Assembly (NCBI GenBank): GCA_015679605.1
Contig: JAAAVE010000337.1
Span: forward strand, 2,870-22,331
Reading direction: 5' to 3'
Length of the DNA: 19,462 nucleotides
Source: Podila epigama
Lineage: Eukaryota; Mortierellomycota; Mortierellomycetes; Mortierellales; Mortierellaceae
Position numbers and translations under genes: made by a program. Below are positions 9,079 to 19,460 of this stretch, piece by piece (within the stretch, counting starts at the first letter, position 1; each line of letters opens with the position of its first letter). The notes under the pieces are model-generated. The model was not told where the DNA came from and made no database searches. It saw nothing but the letters and a program-made list of their open reading frames with translations.

Positions 9079-11131
9079 CTAATCTTCAGCCCACTTGAGG
9101 CTTCCCAACCACCAAAACTTCTTTGGTATCCTTCCGGGACAAGGGGAAAGCACAGTCATCTTTTTCCGTACTTCGTGGACTTCAGAAATGTAAATGAATC
9201 CAGCGATATTGATCTCTAGGATCTCGGACTCATTCATCTTGTCTGCGTTCGAAACAGCCAGCACCGAGTGCAAAAGATGCTCGCCAGGATCCACTTTGAC
9301 TACATGGGTCTCGCTCACCTTTCTGTCCTCACCAATGGGTAGAGCAGACGACGGTGCTAAGCTACCCTCGCCCACTCGCAAAATCTCAAAGTCGTGGTAG
9401 TTGACCATGGTTGAATAAGGTGCCAGCTCTGACTTCGTTGTCCCATAAAAGTATTCCCTGATCTTTTGTTTTTGTGTTTGCCGCCTAAATACCGAGTCTC
9501 GTTCTACAACCTATACAATATGCCATGTTTTTTGTTCATGAAGAGAGAGGAATGTTAATAACAGATAGATTCCTTCCGATCCATAGTGGGCGAGAGAAAA
9601 AAAACCACGAGATTGAATGAAAGCAAAATGAATAACATACCCCTCCAGATTTTGCAAGTTTGATGACAGAAACTCCAGGCTTTTGGTGAAGTCGAACCAT
9701 ATCGCTGTAAAGCCTCTCATGTCCAAGTGCCACAATAACATCCACTAGTAAAAGAACAATAGGCAAAAAGAAAGAGCAATGTGAGAAAATACTGAAAACG
9801 AATCAAGAAAGATCAAAATAAGGTGGTCATCCTATGCTATAACCGTAGAAGAGGGTGGACATGTCAATGGTCATACCTGAAAATGCCTTGATACAATGTG
9901 CAATGACATCATATCCAGTCGCGTCAATGAGTCCATTGGTATCTATGATAATGCCCGACTTTCTTGCTACATTTAAAGAAGAGTGGGTATATGTTAGAGC
10001 AAGAACAAATTGATTTTGTGTCCTCTTTCATCCATCATGTGTCTACATACACAGAAAATAGCGAAAAAAAACTCACCTGCTTCATCCTCATCAAGCCGTC
10101 GATTAACAGTTTTGGCGAGTCTTGACATCAGCAAGGTGTACAGTTTGATGTTATCCTTTGGTGATGGGAATCCATAATAGTACGCGAGTGGCATCACAGC
10201 CGAGCCAGCGGTGGGTGCCGACGTCGCTGACGATGCAAACCCTTCCTCCACATCAATCATCTCCGTCAACGGTGCTGCTGTCAAGCATCCAGGCATTGCA
10301 ATAGATCCCTATGATCCCCCCATGAACACAAGAGAAACGCGTTTAGCACCATAATGCCATCATACCGATACAGGAAACACTCTTGCCAAAGCTTTTTAAA
10401 AAAAGGAAGTGCAACCAACAGGCTTACCTCACTGCAGTCAAGATCGACATAGATCGGCTGTCGTGATTGTTTGAGCGCATAGCTCAAAAGTAGTTTTGAC
10501 AAGGATGTCTTGCCCACATCATTTGGTCCAACAATTAATACCTATGGTATCGTGGATCATTCCACATATTAGCAAGTTCAGTCCGCAAAAATCCATACAG
10601 ACAATAGTACCGTTTGGCCCTAAGGCAAGCCCAAAAAAAAGGGGGAGGAAAACCGATATTAATCTCCACTTACTCTAGGGCCCTGACCATTGTTCTGAGA
10701 AGTCATGACGCGACGTTGCTCCAGAGCGAGATGTGTATTGAGATAGCTGATCATGGGTGTCTCGTTCGCAATATACTCGACGCTGCACGTTCCTTCGACT
10801 TGCACCTTGCATCCATGCCAAGTGAACACTGCAATCTTTTGCCCTGAAAATTCATAGTCTACATTCTGTCCTAGTTCTGTGCCAAAAATCTCTGCTGTTC
10901 CTGTAACAAGCTATTGAAGGAAAAAGGCAAAGGCACAAAAAAAATAAGTATTGCTCGAGTTTGAGTGTTGGTTTTTACAAGCTGGACTGGAAAAACAAAA
11001 CAACAAAAGAAAAAAAAAAAAAAGAAAATGACTTCAAGAGACCAACTTACACGTAGCTTGACCTTGACGTCGAAATCGATTTCTAGACGCAATTCACATT
11101 CTTCTTCGAGAATCCATTCCTTTGATGCCAT
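9079..11131 (-). CDS. CLP1: mRNA cleavage and polyadenylation factor CLP1
   Basis: Clp1 is the ATP-binding subunit of cleavage factor IA; it bridges Pcf11 and the 3'-end processing machinery in the nucleus. Seven exons: 11131-11051, 10910-10674, 10541-10428, 10308-10077, 9966-9877, 9744-9641 and 9510-9079, giving 429 aa (human 425, yeast about 445). The N-terminal beta domain covers residues 1-105, including the family motifs ELRLEI, GTAEIFGTELGQN, VFTWHGCKV and YLNTHLALEQ. The Walker A loop is GPNDVGKTS (Lys117), followed by YVDLDCSEGSIAMPGC with Asp141. The C-terminal domain carries KSGG/VVERDSVFRRQ, IREYFYG and VLSPCPGRIPKKF. The sequence after the P-loop follows the yeast form rather than the animal DVGQGSVSIPG form. 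Animal Clp1 is an RNA 5'-kinase and yeast Clp1 is thought to bind ATP without kinase activity, so I would not assume kinase activity. Introns are 110-140 nt with good donors. The gene lies head-to-tail behind CLU1 with 306 bases between coding regions. Confidence 0.95.
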
Positions 11132-11437
11132 TCTTATAAGAGAGTGTTGGTCTTTACTAATGGAAACAATTCATATTCTTGCATTGATGCATTCTTTGTA
11201 CCCAAAGTGGCTTAGTTCGATTCGACAAGATGTGCTTCACTGATTTCTTAGGGCTTTTTACCTCTTCACCTTCACTCAATCGATTTTTAACAAAACAGAA
11301 TATGAGAAAGAGATTACATTGAAATGTTGATTGTTGATTTGCGGATTAAAACAAAAAAAAGGGGAGAACGAGAAAAAGAGAAGATGCACCAAAACGAAAT
11401 CGAGTCAAAATATAAAAAGAAAATGACCCTAATTTTT
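11132..11437. other. Spacer between CLU1 stop and CLP1 start (both minus strand)
   Basis: 306 bases hold the CLU1 3' end and the CLP1 promoter. On the minus strand it is T/C-rich (about 11345-11400). I see no further gene and no strong motif. Confidence 0.6.
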
Positions 11438-14400
11438 CTACTTCTTGTTGCCACGCTTGTTGGAAGACGATTTTGACTTCTTGCCAGACTTGCCCTGAGG
11501 CTGCGAGTTGATAAACTCAACAAGATCATTCAACGACAAGTGACCCTTCGTGCCAACCTTCGCCTCAGCGTTGGCTGCACGGATGGCAGCTTCTGCCAAT
11601 GCTGCCTTGCTGGCGGCCGCCGCTGTCGCCGACAAAGATGTCGCTGCCTTTCCTTGCTGATGATGTTGATGCTCACGCAAGAACTTTTCCTGCTCGGCCG
11701 CTGCCTTCTCATATAATGCCTGGTTGGAGGTGTACTCGAGCGTGTTCTTCAATTCAGCCAACCAAACCTCAGCCTCCTTTGTCCTTGCATCTTCAGCACC
11801 AGCCTAAATATAGCGTGAACAGTTCAAGGTTAGTCTCAATCGAACAGTACCATACATAGACAGACGCGCACGAAAATATCTTCCTGTATCTATTAATTAC
11901 CTTCTCGAGGAACAAATCATAGGCAAGCTGTTCCTCCTTCACAGCGGTGGCAAAGTCTCCCTTGAGGGCATAGGCCTTGGCAAGGACGTGGTGGCAATTG
12001 GCCAGGATCACATGGTCCTTACCGTGGGCCAACTCCTGGGTCTCTCTGGCACGCTCAAAGAACGCGCAAGAGTTATCAAAGTCCCGGAGACTCTGAAGCA
12101 TGACTGCAACATTGTTGTCAGCAGTGGCAGAGTCGGGGTGGCCCTTTCCATAAATCAACTCCCAGTACTGGATAGCGTGCTTCAAGTACTTGAGAGCAGT
12201 CAGTGTTCGACCAGAAGCATGCTCGAACAGTCCAAGGTTCAGGTAGTTGTGAAGAGCCTCGGGGCTGTCAACACCCAAAGTACGCTCTGCAACAATGACA
12301 GCCTTGCGCTGGAACTCTAGTGCAACATCCTTATCGTCCGAGTGATAATAGATCATGGCCAGGGCTTGGTAGCAGCGGGCAGTCTCGGGATGCAAGAAAC
12401 CATAGGTCTGTTCATGCAGAGCCAAAGACTCGAGCAACAGCTCGAGACCCAACTGGCGATGTCCTTGTGCCAGACTAGTCTTACCAGCCTCAAAGGCCTC
12501 ATCAGCATACACGGAACGCGTGGCTGCCTGCTTGACAAGGGGAAGAAGTGTCAGGATGTCACTAGTCTCAAAGGTCGAGACGCGCTTCTTGGCCTTGACT
12601 GCCTTGCGAGCGGCCTTGTCGTTTTTGGAGCCCTTCTTGCCTGTTGAGGGTGTCACAACAGCAGGTGTCTCTTGTGTGGCGTCGGCGGCATCTGTCTTAG
12701 CGGTGAAGTTGTACTCGCGGGCCTCGATCTGAATGCCGGAGCGGATGCAAACCTCTCTCAGCAGAGGGACCTTCTTCTCCTTGGGAAGATCCTTAATGAA
12801 CCCATCGGGAAGCTGGAAGCGGTAGCGCAGCAACACCTCAGCCTGAATCTGTTCGCGCAGGGACTCGGGGGTGAAGGCAGAGTAGCTGTCTCCCTCTTGG
12901 GCCAAAGTAGCCACTGGCTTGGAGTTGTACTCGTGACCAAGCAAGCAGTTCAGGATGTGGGCTACGCAGTCAGGAACGTGCGTCGTGGCAAGACCGCGAA
13001 GAGCCTTGCGGAGGATACGCTTAACAGAGCGGACAACCATCTCCTGCATCGCCAAAAAGTGAACGTGCTTCAAGGCAAGTTCCTTGCTCTCCTGCGCAAG
13101 GTTGGCAATGCGTCCGAGGTAGCGCATGTTGATACCACGGCGGTGCATCGCCTTTGTCAACGAGCCTCCGTCAATGGGCGAGACGACATAGGCCATAAAG
13201 TCCTGCAAGAGAACAGAAATGACATTCTCACGCAAAAACTTGGATGCCTCACGAACAATGCTTTCCTGTTCAGCCTTCTCCTCGTTGGCCGCAGAAGGAG
13301 CCTTGACGGCTGTGAAGGCATCAACGTTGAAAGAAAGCTCAAAGTCCAAGACATTGACATCGTTCTCTGGGTTTGACTCTTCACTGGTCACTTCCTTGAC
13401 ATCTTTCTTGGTCTCCTCCTTTGCCTCTTCCTTAGCCTTGGCTTCCTCCTTGACTTCGTCCTTAGCTTCTTCCTTGGCTTCTTTGTTCTCTGTAGCCTGG
13501 CTCTCAGCCTCCTTCTTCTCATCAGCGCGCTTCTGGATTTCAAGAGCACGTTCCTGAACCCAGTTGCGAAGTTTATGCTCCCAGAACAGGAGCATCAGCT
13601 CAGGTCTCATCAACGTGAGCTTGTGAGGGTATTCGGGAAGGTTATCCTTGGCTGGGACATCGTTCTCAATGAACTCAATGTCGACAGGGCTCAGGCGGTA
13701 GAGATCCAGCAGGTAACGACGGCCATCGGCACCCATAAGTCCCTTGGTGTCCCAGGAAGTCCAAAGCTTGGTGCTCTTGCCCTCGCCATCCTCAACAGAG
13801 TGCTCAGCCATATGGAGAGCCTTGGCAGCCTGACCCAAAATCTCGTGGAACTTTGCGTCAGACTTGACAACGGGTCCATTGTCAACAGCACCATACACGA
13901 TCGAGGACTCTTCCTGTTGTCTAAAGATGCCAGGGACAATAGACTGAGCGACAACACGAACACCCTTGTAGTCGACCACAACAGTTCCCAGAGTGTACAG
14001 ACCTTCGACATCCACACCGATAAGCGTGCGGACTCCCTCCAAATCCTTTCCTGTGGCAACATGAGCAGCAGCGTCACCGCCCAACTTCTCAAAGGTGTTG
14101 CGTCCATCGAATCCCTTGGAGAAGAAGATGTTGTTGTAGACATACATGTGCGATTCCTCAGCCTCAAGGGGGTTCAGAGGAACAACATTTCCATTGACAA
14201 CGTCCATCGCGCCACGAACAGCTGCCTCTGCAAAATCGGCATTGATCTTGTTCAAGAAGCGGTCGCGCATCACACGCTCCTGAAGGTTGTTGCGGGGCAG
14301 TTCGCGATGCGACTGCAGCTCGTCATTCCAATCACGCAAACTGTCAACAGAGTCGGTTCCATAGTTGAGGTACGCCTCTGATGGGCGAGTGGGATCGAAG

Positions 14401-15856
14401 GTGTGAGGTGAAGGCTGGATGGCCCAAGGGTAGGCGGGCTGTGCAGTGGTCACAGGAAGGACCTCGAGCATGTGGTGACGGGTAATGAACTCTTGCAGCT
14501 TCTTGAAGTTGGTGGCGAACATGGGTGATACTTTCTCGAGAAGAATGATCAAGGAGTGGTCAGCAGCAGCCTTAGCGTCGTTGCGGGGAGATGGGTCAAA
14601 GTGGTTGGAGGTCGACTTGTTAACATGGAAGCCTGTGACGGTTGATGTGATCTGCACAGTCTCGCCTTCCAGCGTAGTTACAATCAAGTACATGAGGTCA
14701 CCGCGGAGTCGAAGGTGGTGTGGAGGTGGGTTCCATCCAGACAGGGCAATGCTCTTCACACACTGCACCGGTGTCCTCTCCAAACCCCTTGGCACAAAGT
14801 CTGACAGCGATGGTAAAGAGTTGAGGTCGTACTTTGAGAACACAGTGTCAGGTGCGGTTTCGTAGGTCGAATTCTCCACAGGTGTTTCCTCTATTTGTGT
14901 CAGCCCAAGAAGAATGAATAAATGTTAGAAAATGTTGAGAACAAAAAAAAAAGTGGTAGTGAACCAACTATCATCAATTCCTTTACCAACTGGGCCTGCG
15001 ACAGTGGAGAGGAAAGACATGGCAGGGTCAATGCCAACTGCGTTCACGTTCACTTTGGCAGGACCGGCGAGCAGATCACGCAAACGGTTGACGTGAATCC
15101 GTGCTTCGCGCTCTGTATAGTTGTCTAACATAACGCATAGTGGCGAATACGAATGAGTAAAGTACAAGACATGTGAGTGACCTTGAGTACATGCGAACCC
15201 CGAACCCCGAACCCCGAAAACACATGGTGTATCAAAGTGAACAATGAAAACTTACTGAGAATGAGGTCGAGCTCACTGTCGGGAGTGATACCCTCAACAT
15301 CGCCAAGTTCTACAAAGTCGTTCAACTTGGTACCATTGAAGGCAAGGGAAAAGCAGGAGTGGATACAAGTCTCAGTGGACTCGACGATCGACTGGCGGAC
15401 ATCATGGATCGCCTCGCGGGGACTGGCCTAGAGTTGCGCAGCGGGGTTTGTTTTTTTGTGCGTCATGCCGATCAGCGGTTAGTTCAGGAACAGGAACAAG
15501 AATACCACGGACAAGGATGAGCTGGGAGTTTGACACGCGCGCGTTCGAAAAGCATGAGTGCGATACTTACAATGACCTGAACCTTGCCACCCTTGTTGGG
15601 AAGGTTGATGGTGATCTGGTAAAACTCCTCGGCTCCAACTTCTTCAAGGGCTGTGCTCAAAATGATCCAGTAAGGCAAGGAAAAGAGGGAGAACGGCAAA
15701 AAAAAAAAAAAAAACGCCCTTTCCAGTTAGACTATGACTGTATTTCGTAAAAATAAATGATAGTTCTTTTCAAAGTTTCATAGACAAACCTTGTGGGTCC
15801 TGCTCGGCAGCGACGGCGGTCTCGGGCAAAGCCTGTTCAGGGGTATGATCGGCCAT
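11438..15856 (-). CDS. CLU1: Clustered mitochondria protein (CLU1/TIF31 family)
   Basis: CLU proteins are cytosolic, bind mRNAs for mitochondrial proteins, help distribute mitochondria, and co-purify with eIF3 in yeast. Six exons: 15856-15790, 15650-15571, 15427-15256, 15124-14987, 14890-11901 and 11803-11438, giving 1270 aa (yeast about 1277). The ubiquitin-like N-terminal domain covers residues 23-110 (YQITINLP, SPREAIHDVRQSIVES). The GSKIP-like segment at about 165-245 carries CVKSIALSGWNPPPHHLRLR. The CLU core runs about 335-605 (MYVYNNIFFSKGFD). A Glu/Lys/Ala-rich low-complexity stretch spans about 605-655, then comes the central domain (RGINMRYLGRIANLA). TPR repeats lie at about 935-1150 (LLLESLALHEQTYG, HPDSATADNNVAVML, HVILANCHHVLAKAY). 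A basic Lys/Ser tail ends the protein (GKKSKSSSNKRGNKK). Start choice: the first ATG that splices in phase into the ubiquitin-like domain. Introns are 96-143 nt. The upstream gene PDRG1 is divergent. Confidence 0.95.
15194..15216 (-). repeat. Three GGGGTTC heptamers in CLU1 intron 3
   Basis: The plus strand reads GAACCCC three times in tandem, so the CLU1 transcript strand carries three G4 runs separated by TTC. It lies inside the 131-nt intron 15125-15255. Confidence 0.93.
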
Positions 15857-16419
15857 AGCTACAACATCGGGGTAACGTTTGCAGATCGAAAGAGAAGAAA
15901 CCCAGTTAGGTCACTGTACGTCGAAGTGTGTCCGAGGCATGGTTCCTTTTTTTTATATGCTGTCTCGCTAAACTACTGTCAGAGCGTTCGGGCTTCGAGC
16001 TCTTATTCGTTTCATTTTTTTTTTTTTTTGAGAGAAGAGAGATCATTTTTTTCCTTGGAAGCTTACAACCCCGCAAGGGGATCACAAGTGATCTACTCAC
16101 ATGAAAAGCTGTTCAAAGAAATAATTTGTTCGAGAATCGAGGGGGGAGGAGGATACTTTGGGGACTATATCATGGACGGTGTGAGGGGTTTAGAGGGGAT
16201 GGCAATGAGGGATCCCGGGTAGGGCTGGTGATGGTGAGAGGTGAGAGTGTGTGGGAAGTGATCAAATCGGAAAAGATTCAACCCCAAAGACCCTCTGCAC
16301 GAGGCAGAGTGGGTCACGTGGTGTGTGACTGCTGACTATCCTGTTTAAGAAAAAAAGGGAAAACGCAACGCAACAAACTTGACCAAAGCCAGAAGCCAGA
16401 GGAAACAAACACAGCAAGG
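15857..16419. promoter_or_regulatory. Divergent promoter, CLU1 and PDRG1
   Basis: 563 bases separate the two start codons. It holds a long T-run (about 16014-16029), a GATCAC-AA-GTGATC palindrome (16080-16093), G-rich DNA (about 16140-16200), an imperfect hairpin (about 16289-16315), and an E-box. I see no gene; the open frames here are not protein-like. Confidence 0.7.
16313..16320. promoter_or_regulatory. GTCACGTG E-box, candidate bHLH (Cbf1-like) site
   Basis: The CACGTG core with flanking GT fits the fungal Cbf1-type consensus. It is 100 bases upstream of the PDRG1 start and also within the CLU1 upstream region. It lies inside the larger pattern GTCAC-GTGGTGT-GTGAC. This is a motif match only. 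Confidence 0.4.
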
Positions 16420-17166
16420 ATGGAGTACGTCTCAAGTAAGGAAAACTTTCTCTTTTTTTTCCTGAATGCACTTGCGAATGGAGAATTTTATGAGATGCTA
16501 ATGACATGTACGACATCCTCTTCCTCTAGATTTTCAACAGCGTGAGCTAATTGCCGAAGACATTCTCACTAACAAGAACTTGGTCCGTGGCGCTTTTTTT
16601 CTTTTTCTGCTTTTAGTCCTCTTGTTGCTGACAAGTTAGGCTGTGTCTAGTGAGAAAGATTGCAAAAGGGCATTTTGATCTAACTATTTTGTATTGTAAA
16701 GATCGTGGACTATGACAGGAAACGCAACAGCAACCGAGAGGCTCTATCAAAACTAAAGAAAGAGCTTGCTGAAGGTAACAACCACTACAATTTGACCTGT
16801 TGTCTATGGAGGAAGGAATAGTCCCATATTGAAACCTTTTTTTTTACTTTCTATGCCTTAGAAAAGAAAGTATGGGTTAATCTCGGCGACATGTTCATCA
16901 AGATGCCAAAGCAGAATGTCGAGACAATGATAAAGAAAGGTACAACACACAACTTTGATTGTCTCCATGTAATGAGCTATTCAAGACGCTAGTACTTTCA
17001 AGTCGTTACTGATAGAGCCATTGCTATCATGATAGATCAAGAAACACTGGATACAGAAATTGCGGATATTCGGCAGACCATGAAAGAACAGGTTGTCGAA
17101 CTTGAAAAGCTTGAAGGCGGCGATGGCTCAAGAACAAGAGCATTCCAGCTCAACGCTATGAAGTAA
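16420..17166 (+). CDS. PDRG1: PDRG1-like prefoldin-family protein
   Basis: PDRG1 is a small beta-type prefoldin-like subunit of the R2TP/prefoldin-like co-chaperone complex, which helps assemble RNA polymerases and PIKK kinases. Five short exons: 16420-16435, 16530-16582, 16702-16774, 16862-16939 and 17036-17166, giving 116 aa (human 133). The match to the human family is clear: ELIAEDILTNKN, IVDYDRKRNSNREALSKLKK, VWVNLGDMFIKMP and a Lys/Glu-rich C-terminal helix (DQETLDTEIADIRQTMKEQ). The two predicted helices around the MFIKMP hairpin fit a prefoldin coiled coil. Introns are 94, 119, 87 and 96 nt. Intron 2 has an unusual donor (GTCCGT) but a perfect CTAAC branch sequence at 16680-16684. The gene is divergent from CLU1 and converges on RPT2 with 129 bases between stop codons. 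The call is strong from the MFIKMP region; the exact end of exon 2 is less certain. Confidence 0.88.
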
Positions 17167-17295
17167 AGAATCCTCACTTATATCCCCACATTTACTTTCG
17201 CCTCAGCATAAAATGCGCGAATGAACAGACTGCTTTCATTTGGATGTTGTTTATTGGAAAATTTGCTGTGTTGCCTCTGTACTTGCTGAGGCTGG
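17167..17295. other. Convergent 3' region, PDRG1 and RPT2
   Basis: 129 bases lie between the facing stop codons. I see no gene and no canonical AATAAA on the plus strand; 3' ends may overlap. Confidence 0.55.
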
Positions 17296-19131
17296 TTAGA
17301 GATAGAGGCCTTCGGGCGTACCCTCGTTCTTGCGGTAGAGGACCTTTTCCTTGGCCTTCTTAAAGTCATCGGCCTTGACCTTCATACGACGCTCACGCAA
17401 AGCCAAAAGACCTGCTTCAGTGCACACAGCTTTGATGTCTGCTCCTGAAAGCTCGTCCTTTGACATGACAAATTCCTCCAGGTCAACATCATCAGCCAGT
17501 TGCATGCGTCCAGTATGGATGTTGAAGATGCGACGTTTGGTCTTCACATCAGGCATGGGGAACTCGATCTTACGATCAATACGACCAGGACGAATCAGCG
17601 CAGGATCCAGCGACTCGATTTGGTTAGTGGCCATAATAACTTTCACATCGCCTCGAGAATCGAATCCATCAAGCTGATTCAAAAGTTCCAACATCGTTCT
17701 TTGAATTTCACGCTCTCCTCCAGAGTTGGAGTCGTATCTGGATATATCATTGAAAGAAAGAGAAAGAAAGAAAAAAATTGCCCTTCAGTATACATAACCT
17801 CAGCCGTAATGGATTCTCTCGCTGTATCAAAGACGCATAAACCTTACCTCTTTGTTCCGATGGCATCGATTTCATCAATAAAGACGATTGAGGGAGCATT
17901 TTCCTCTGCGACTCTGAACAACTCGCGAACAAGTTTGGGACCATCTCCGAGATACTTTTGAATCAGCTCTGAGCCGACCACGCGCAAGAACGTGGCCGAG
18001 GTCTGATTGGCTACAGCCTTGGCAAGAAGCGTCTTTCCTGTTCCTGGTACACCATAGAGAATGACACCTTTGGGTGGCTTGACACCCATGTCCTCATAAA
18101 GTTCTGGGTGTGTCAGAGGCAGCTCAACAGCCTCCTTGATCTCTTGAATCTGTGTCTCCAATCCACCAATATCGGCATAGGATTCTGTGGGTGCTTTCTC
18201 AAGCTTCATCACGCTAACCATAGGGTCAGCATCGTCTGCCAATACTCCGATAACGGACATTGTCTATTAACACAAGATAGCACATGTATATCAGTCTCTA
18301 CTGTCACTCTTTGGCACTACAACATGAGTGTTGTCTTGGAAGAGAAATTCACGTTACCTTGTGATGCAAGAGGATCGAGCAACCTGGCTCCAAAAGGTCC
18401 TTGTCAACAAAAGAAAGGATGCTGACATAGTATTCGGGTCCGTTGCTGGTGGAGACAATGGCGTGGTCGTCATCAATGATCTCCTCAAGAGTACCTACGC
18501 TCATAGGTGTTCCACGAAGGTCATCCACCTTTGACCGCTCCTCCTGTGTCTTTTCCTCCTGAGGCTTCAGTCGTTCCTGATTCACGACAAACTCTTCCTC
18601 CATGAGCAAATAGTCCTTGATGCGCTCCATCTTGAGCATCTTTAGGCGACAGCGAGTCGTAGGGTAAACTAGAGTTTAAGGCGGTCAAAGTTAATGCATA
18701 GTCTTTTCAAAAATATGTGCCTCGTTTTACCTATGGCGCACAAATGGTAGAACCTGCGAACGGAGGGGGGGGGAAGGGTAGGAGATCATACCTGCTGGAA
18801 GTTTCGACGATGAGTCGGGGCCCTTTCTAACTTTTTTCTTGCCAACACGGGTGGGCAATGGAGGCTCCCACTTTTTCTTCTGATCCTTGTCCTATTCGCT
18901 TGTTTCGTTAGTCTCTTAAATAAAGGTGGATCTTGCCAATTTGCACTATCTTAAGTGAGATAAAATATAACATACATCTTTCTTCTGGTCTTTTCCGGCA
19001 CCTGGTGGTTGCGATTGTTGGTTACCCTGATTGTTGATATGAAAGAAAAGAAAAGGATAGCTTAGTCACTGGCGCATTCTGTACCTGTTGCAGTTGCAGA
19101 AGTCTTGATGCATCATTGGCTTGCGTACCAT
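17296..19131 (-). CDS. RPT2: 26S proteasome regulatory subunit 4, AAA ATPase Rpt2
   Basis: Rpt2 is one of six ATPases in the base of the 19S particle; it unfolds substrates and opens the 20S gate. Six exons: 19131-19129 (ATG alone), 19026-18976, 18891-18792, 18668-18358, 18263-17848 and 17737-17296, giving 440 aa, the same as I recall for human. The N-terminus MGNQQSQ fits the N-myristoylation pattern known for Rpt2. A Lys-rich region, [13 protein letters not shown] and a coiled coil ([20 protein letters not shown]) follow, then the OB domain ([15 protein letters not shown]). The Walker A is YGVPGTGKT (Lys232), the Walker B is IVFIDEID (Asp285-Glu286), and the arginine-finger region is [11 protein letters not shown]. 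The C-terminus EGLYL contains the HbYX gate-opening motif. The middle residue of the P-loop is Val where human has Pro and yeast has Ala. Introns are 84-123 nt. The isolated ATG exon is an inference; the rest is firm. Confidence 0.95.
19027..19128 (-). other. RPT2 intron 1, directly after the start codon
   Basis: The donor GTACGC abuts ATG (19131-19129) and the acceptor AATCAG precedes GGT at 19026. Splicing yields ATG-GGT-AAC, i.e. Met-Gly-Asn. A competing, shorter intron (donor GTACAG near 19085) would join a longer upstream frame that lacks family resemblance. Confidence 0.65.
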
Positions 19132-19372
19132 GACTAATGAAGGTGAACTGTTTCGTTGTTGCTTTGCTTTGTAGTGTTTCCTGGTGTGATATTAAGAGAA
19201 TGAAAAATGAACGTTCTTGTCGTTTGATGTTCTTGTTGTCGTTGCACTTGTTGCTGTTGAAGATGTAGGTTTGAGCTGAGAATGTGAAGAACAATGAACA
19301 AAAATTTCGCGTCGTAAGCGCGCGCCCAGTGTTCGACATTTTCGAAGACCGAACATAATTTGGCATTTTCGG

Positions 19373-19380
19373 TGACGTAA
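19373..19380. promoter_or_regulatory. TGACGTAA, CRE/ATF-type bZIP site
   Basis: An exact TGACGTAA lies 242 bases upstream of the RPT2 start. It matches the CRE/ATF bZIP pattern of fungal stress regulators. This is a motif match only. Confidence 0.3.
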
Positions 19381-19451
19381 AATCGGAGCGGAGAAAGTGA
19401 CGACCTTCCTCATTCCCATATAAAGATATCGTTGGAAATACAGCTTCAAGG

Positions 19452-19460
19452 ATTGCCACC
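19452..19460 (-). promoter_or_regulatory. PACE-like element GGTGGCAAT
   Basis: The proteasome-associated control element bound by yeast Rpn4 is GGTGGCAAA. Here 8 of 9 bases match, 321 bases upstream of the RPT2 start on the transcribed strand. It is a single motif near the window edge, and Rpn4 itself may not exist in this lineage. Confidence 0.3.

Noticed and set aside
12672-14381. Long plus-strand frames opposite CLU1
   Set aside because: They lie antisense to a well-supported CLU1 exon and follow from its codon bias; no independent protein features.
15194-15216. Interstitial telomere repeat
   Set aside because: Only three units, inside an intron; usual fungal telomeres are TTAGGG-like, so calling it telomeric is unsupported.
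15791-16222. Plus-strand open frame of 143 codons over CLU1 exon 1 and its promoter
   Set aside because: It includes a poly-Phe run from a T-tract and antisense of CLU1 exon 1; not protein-like.
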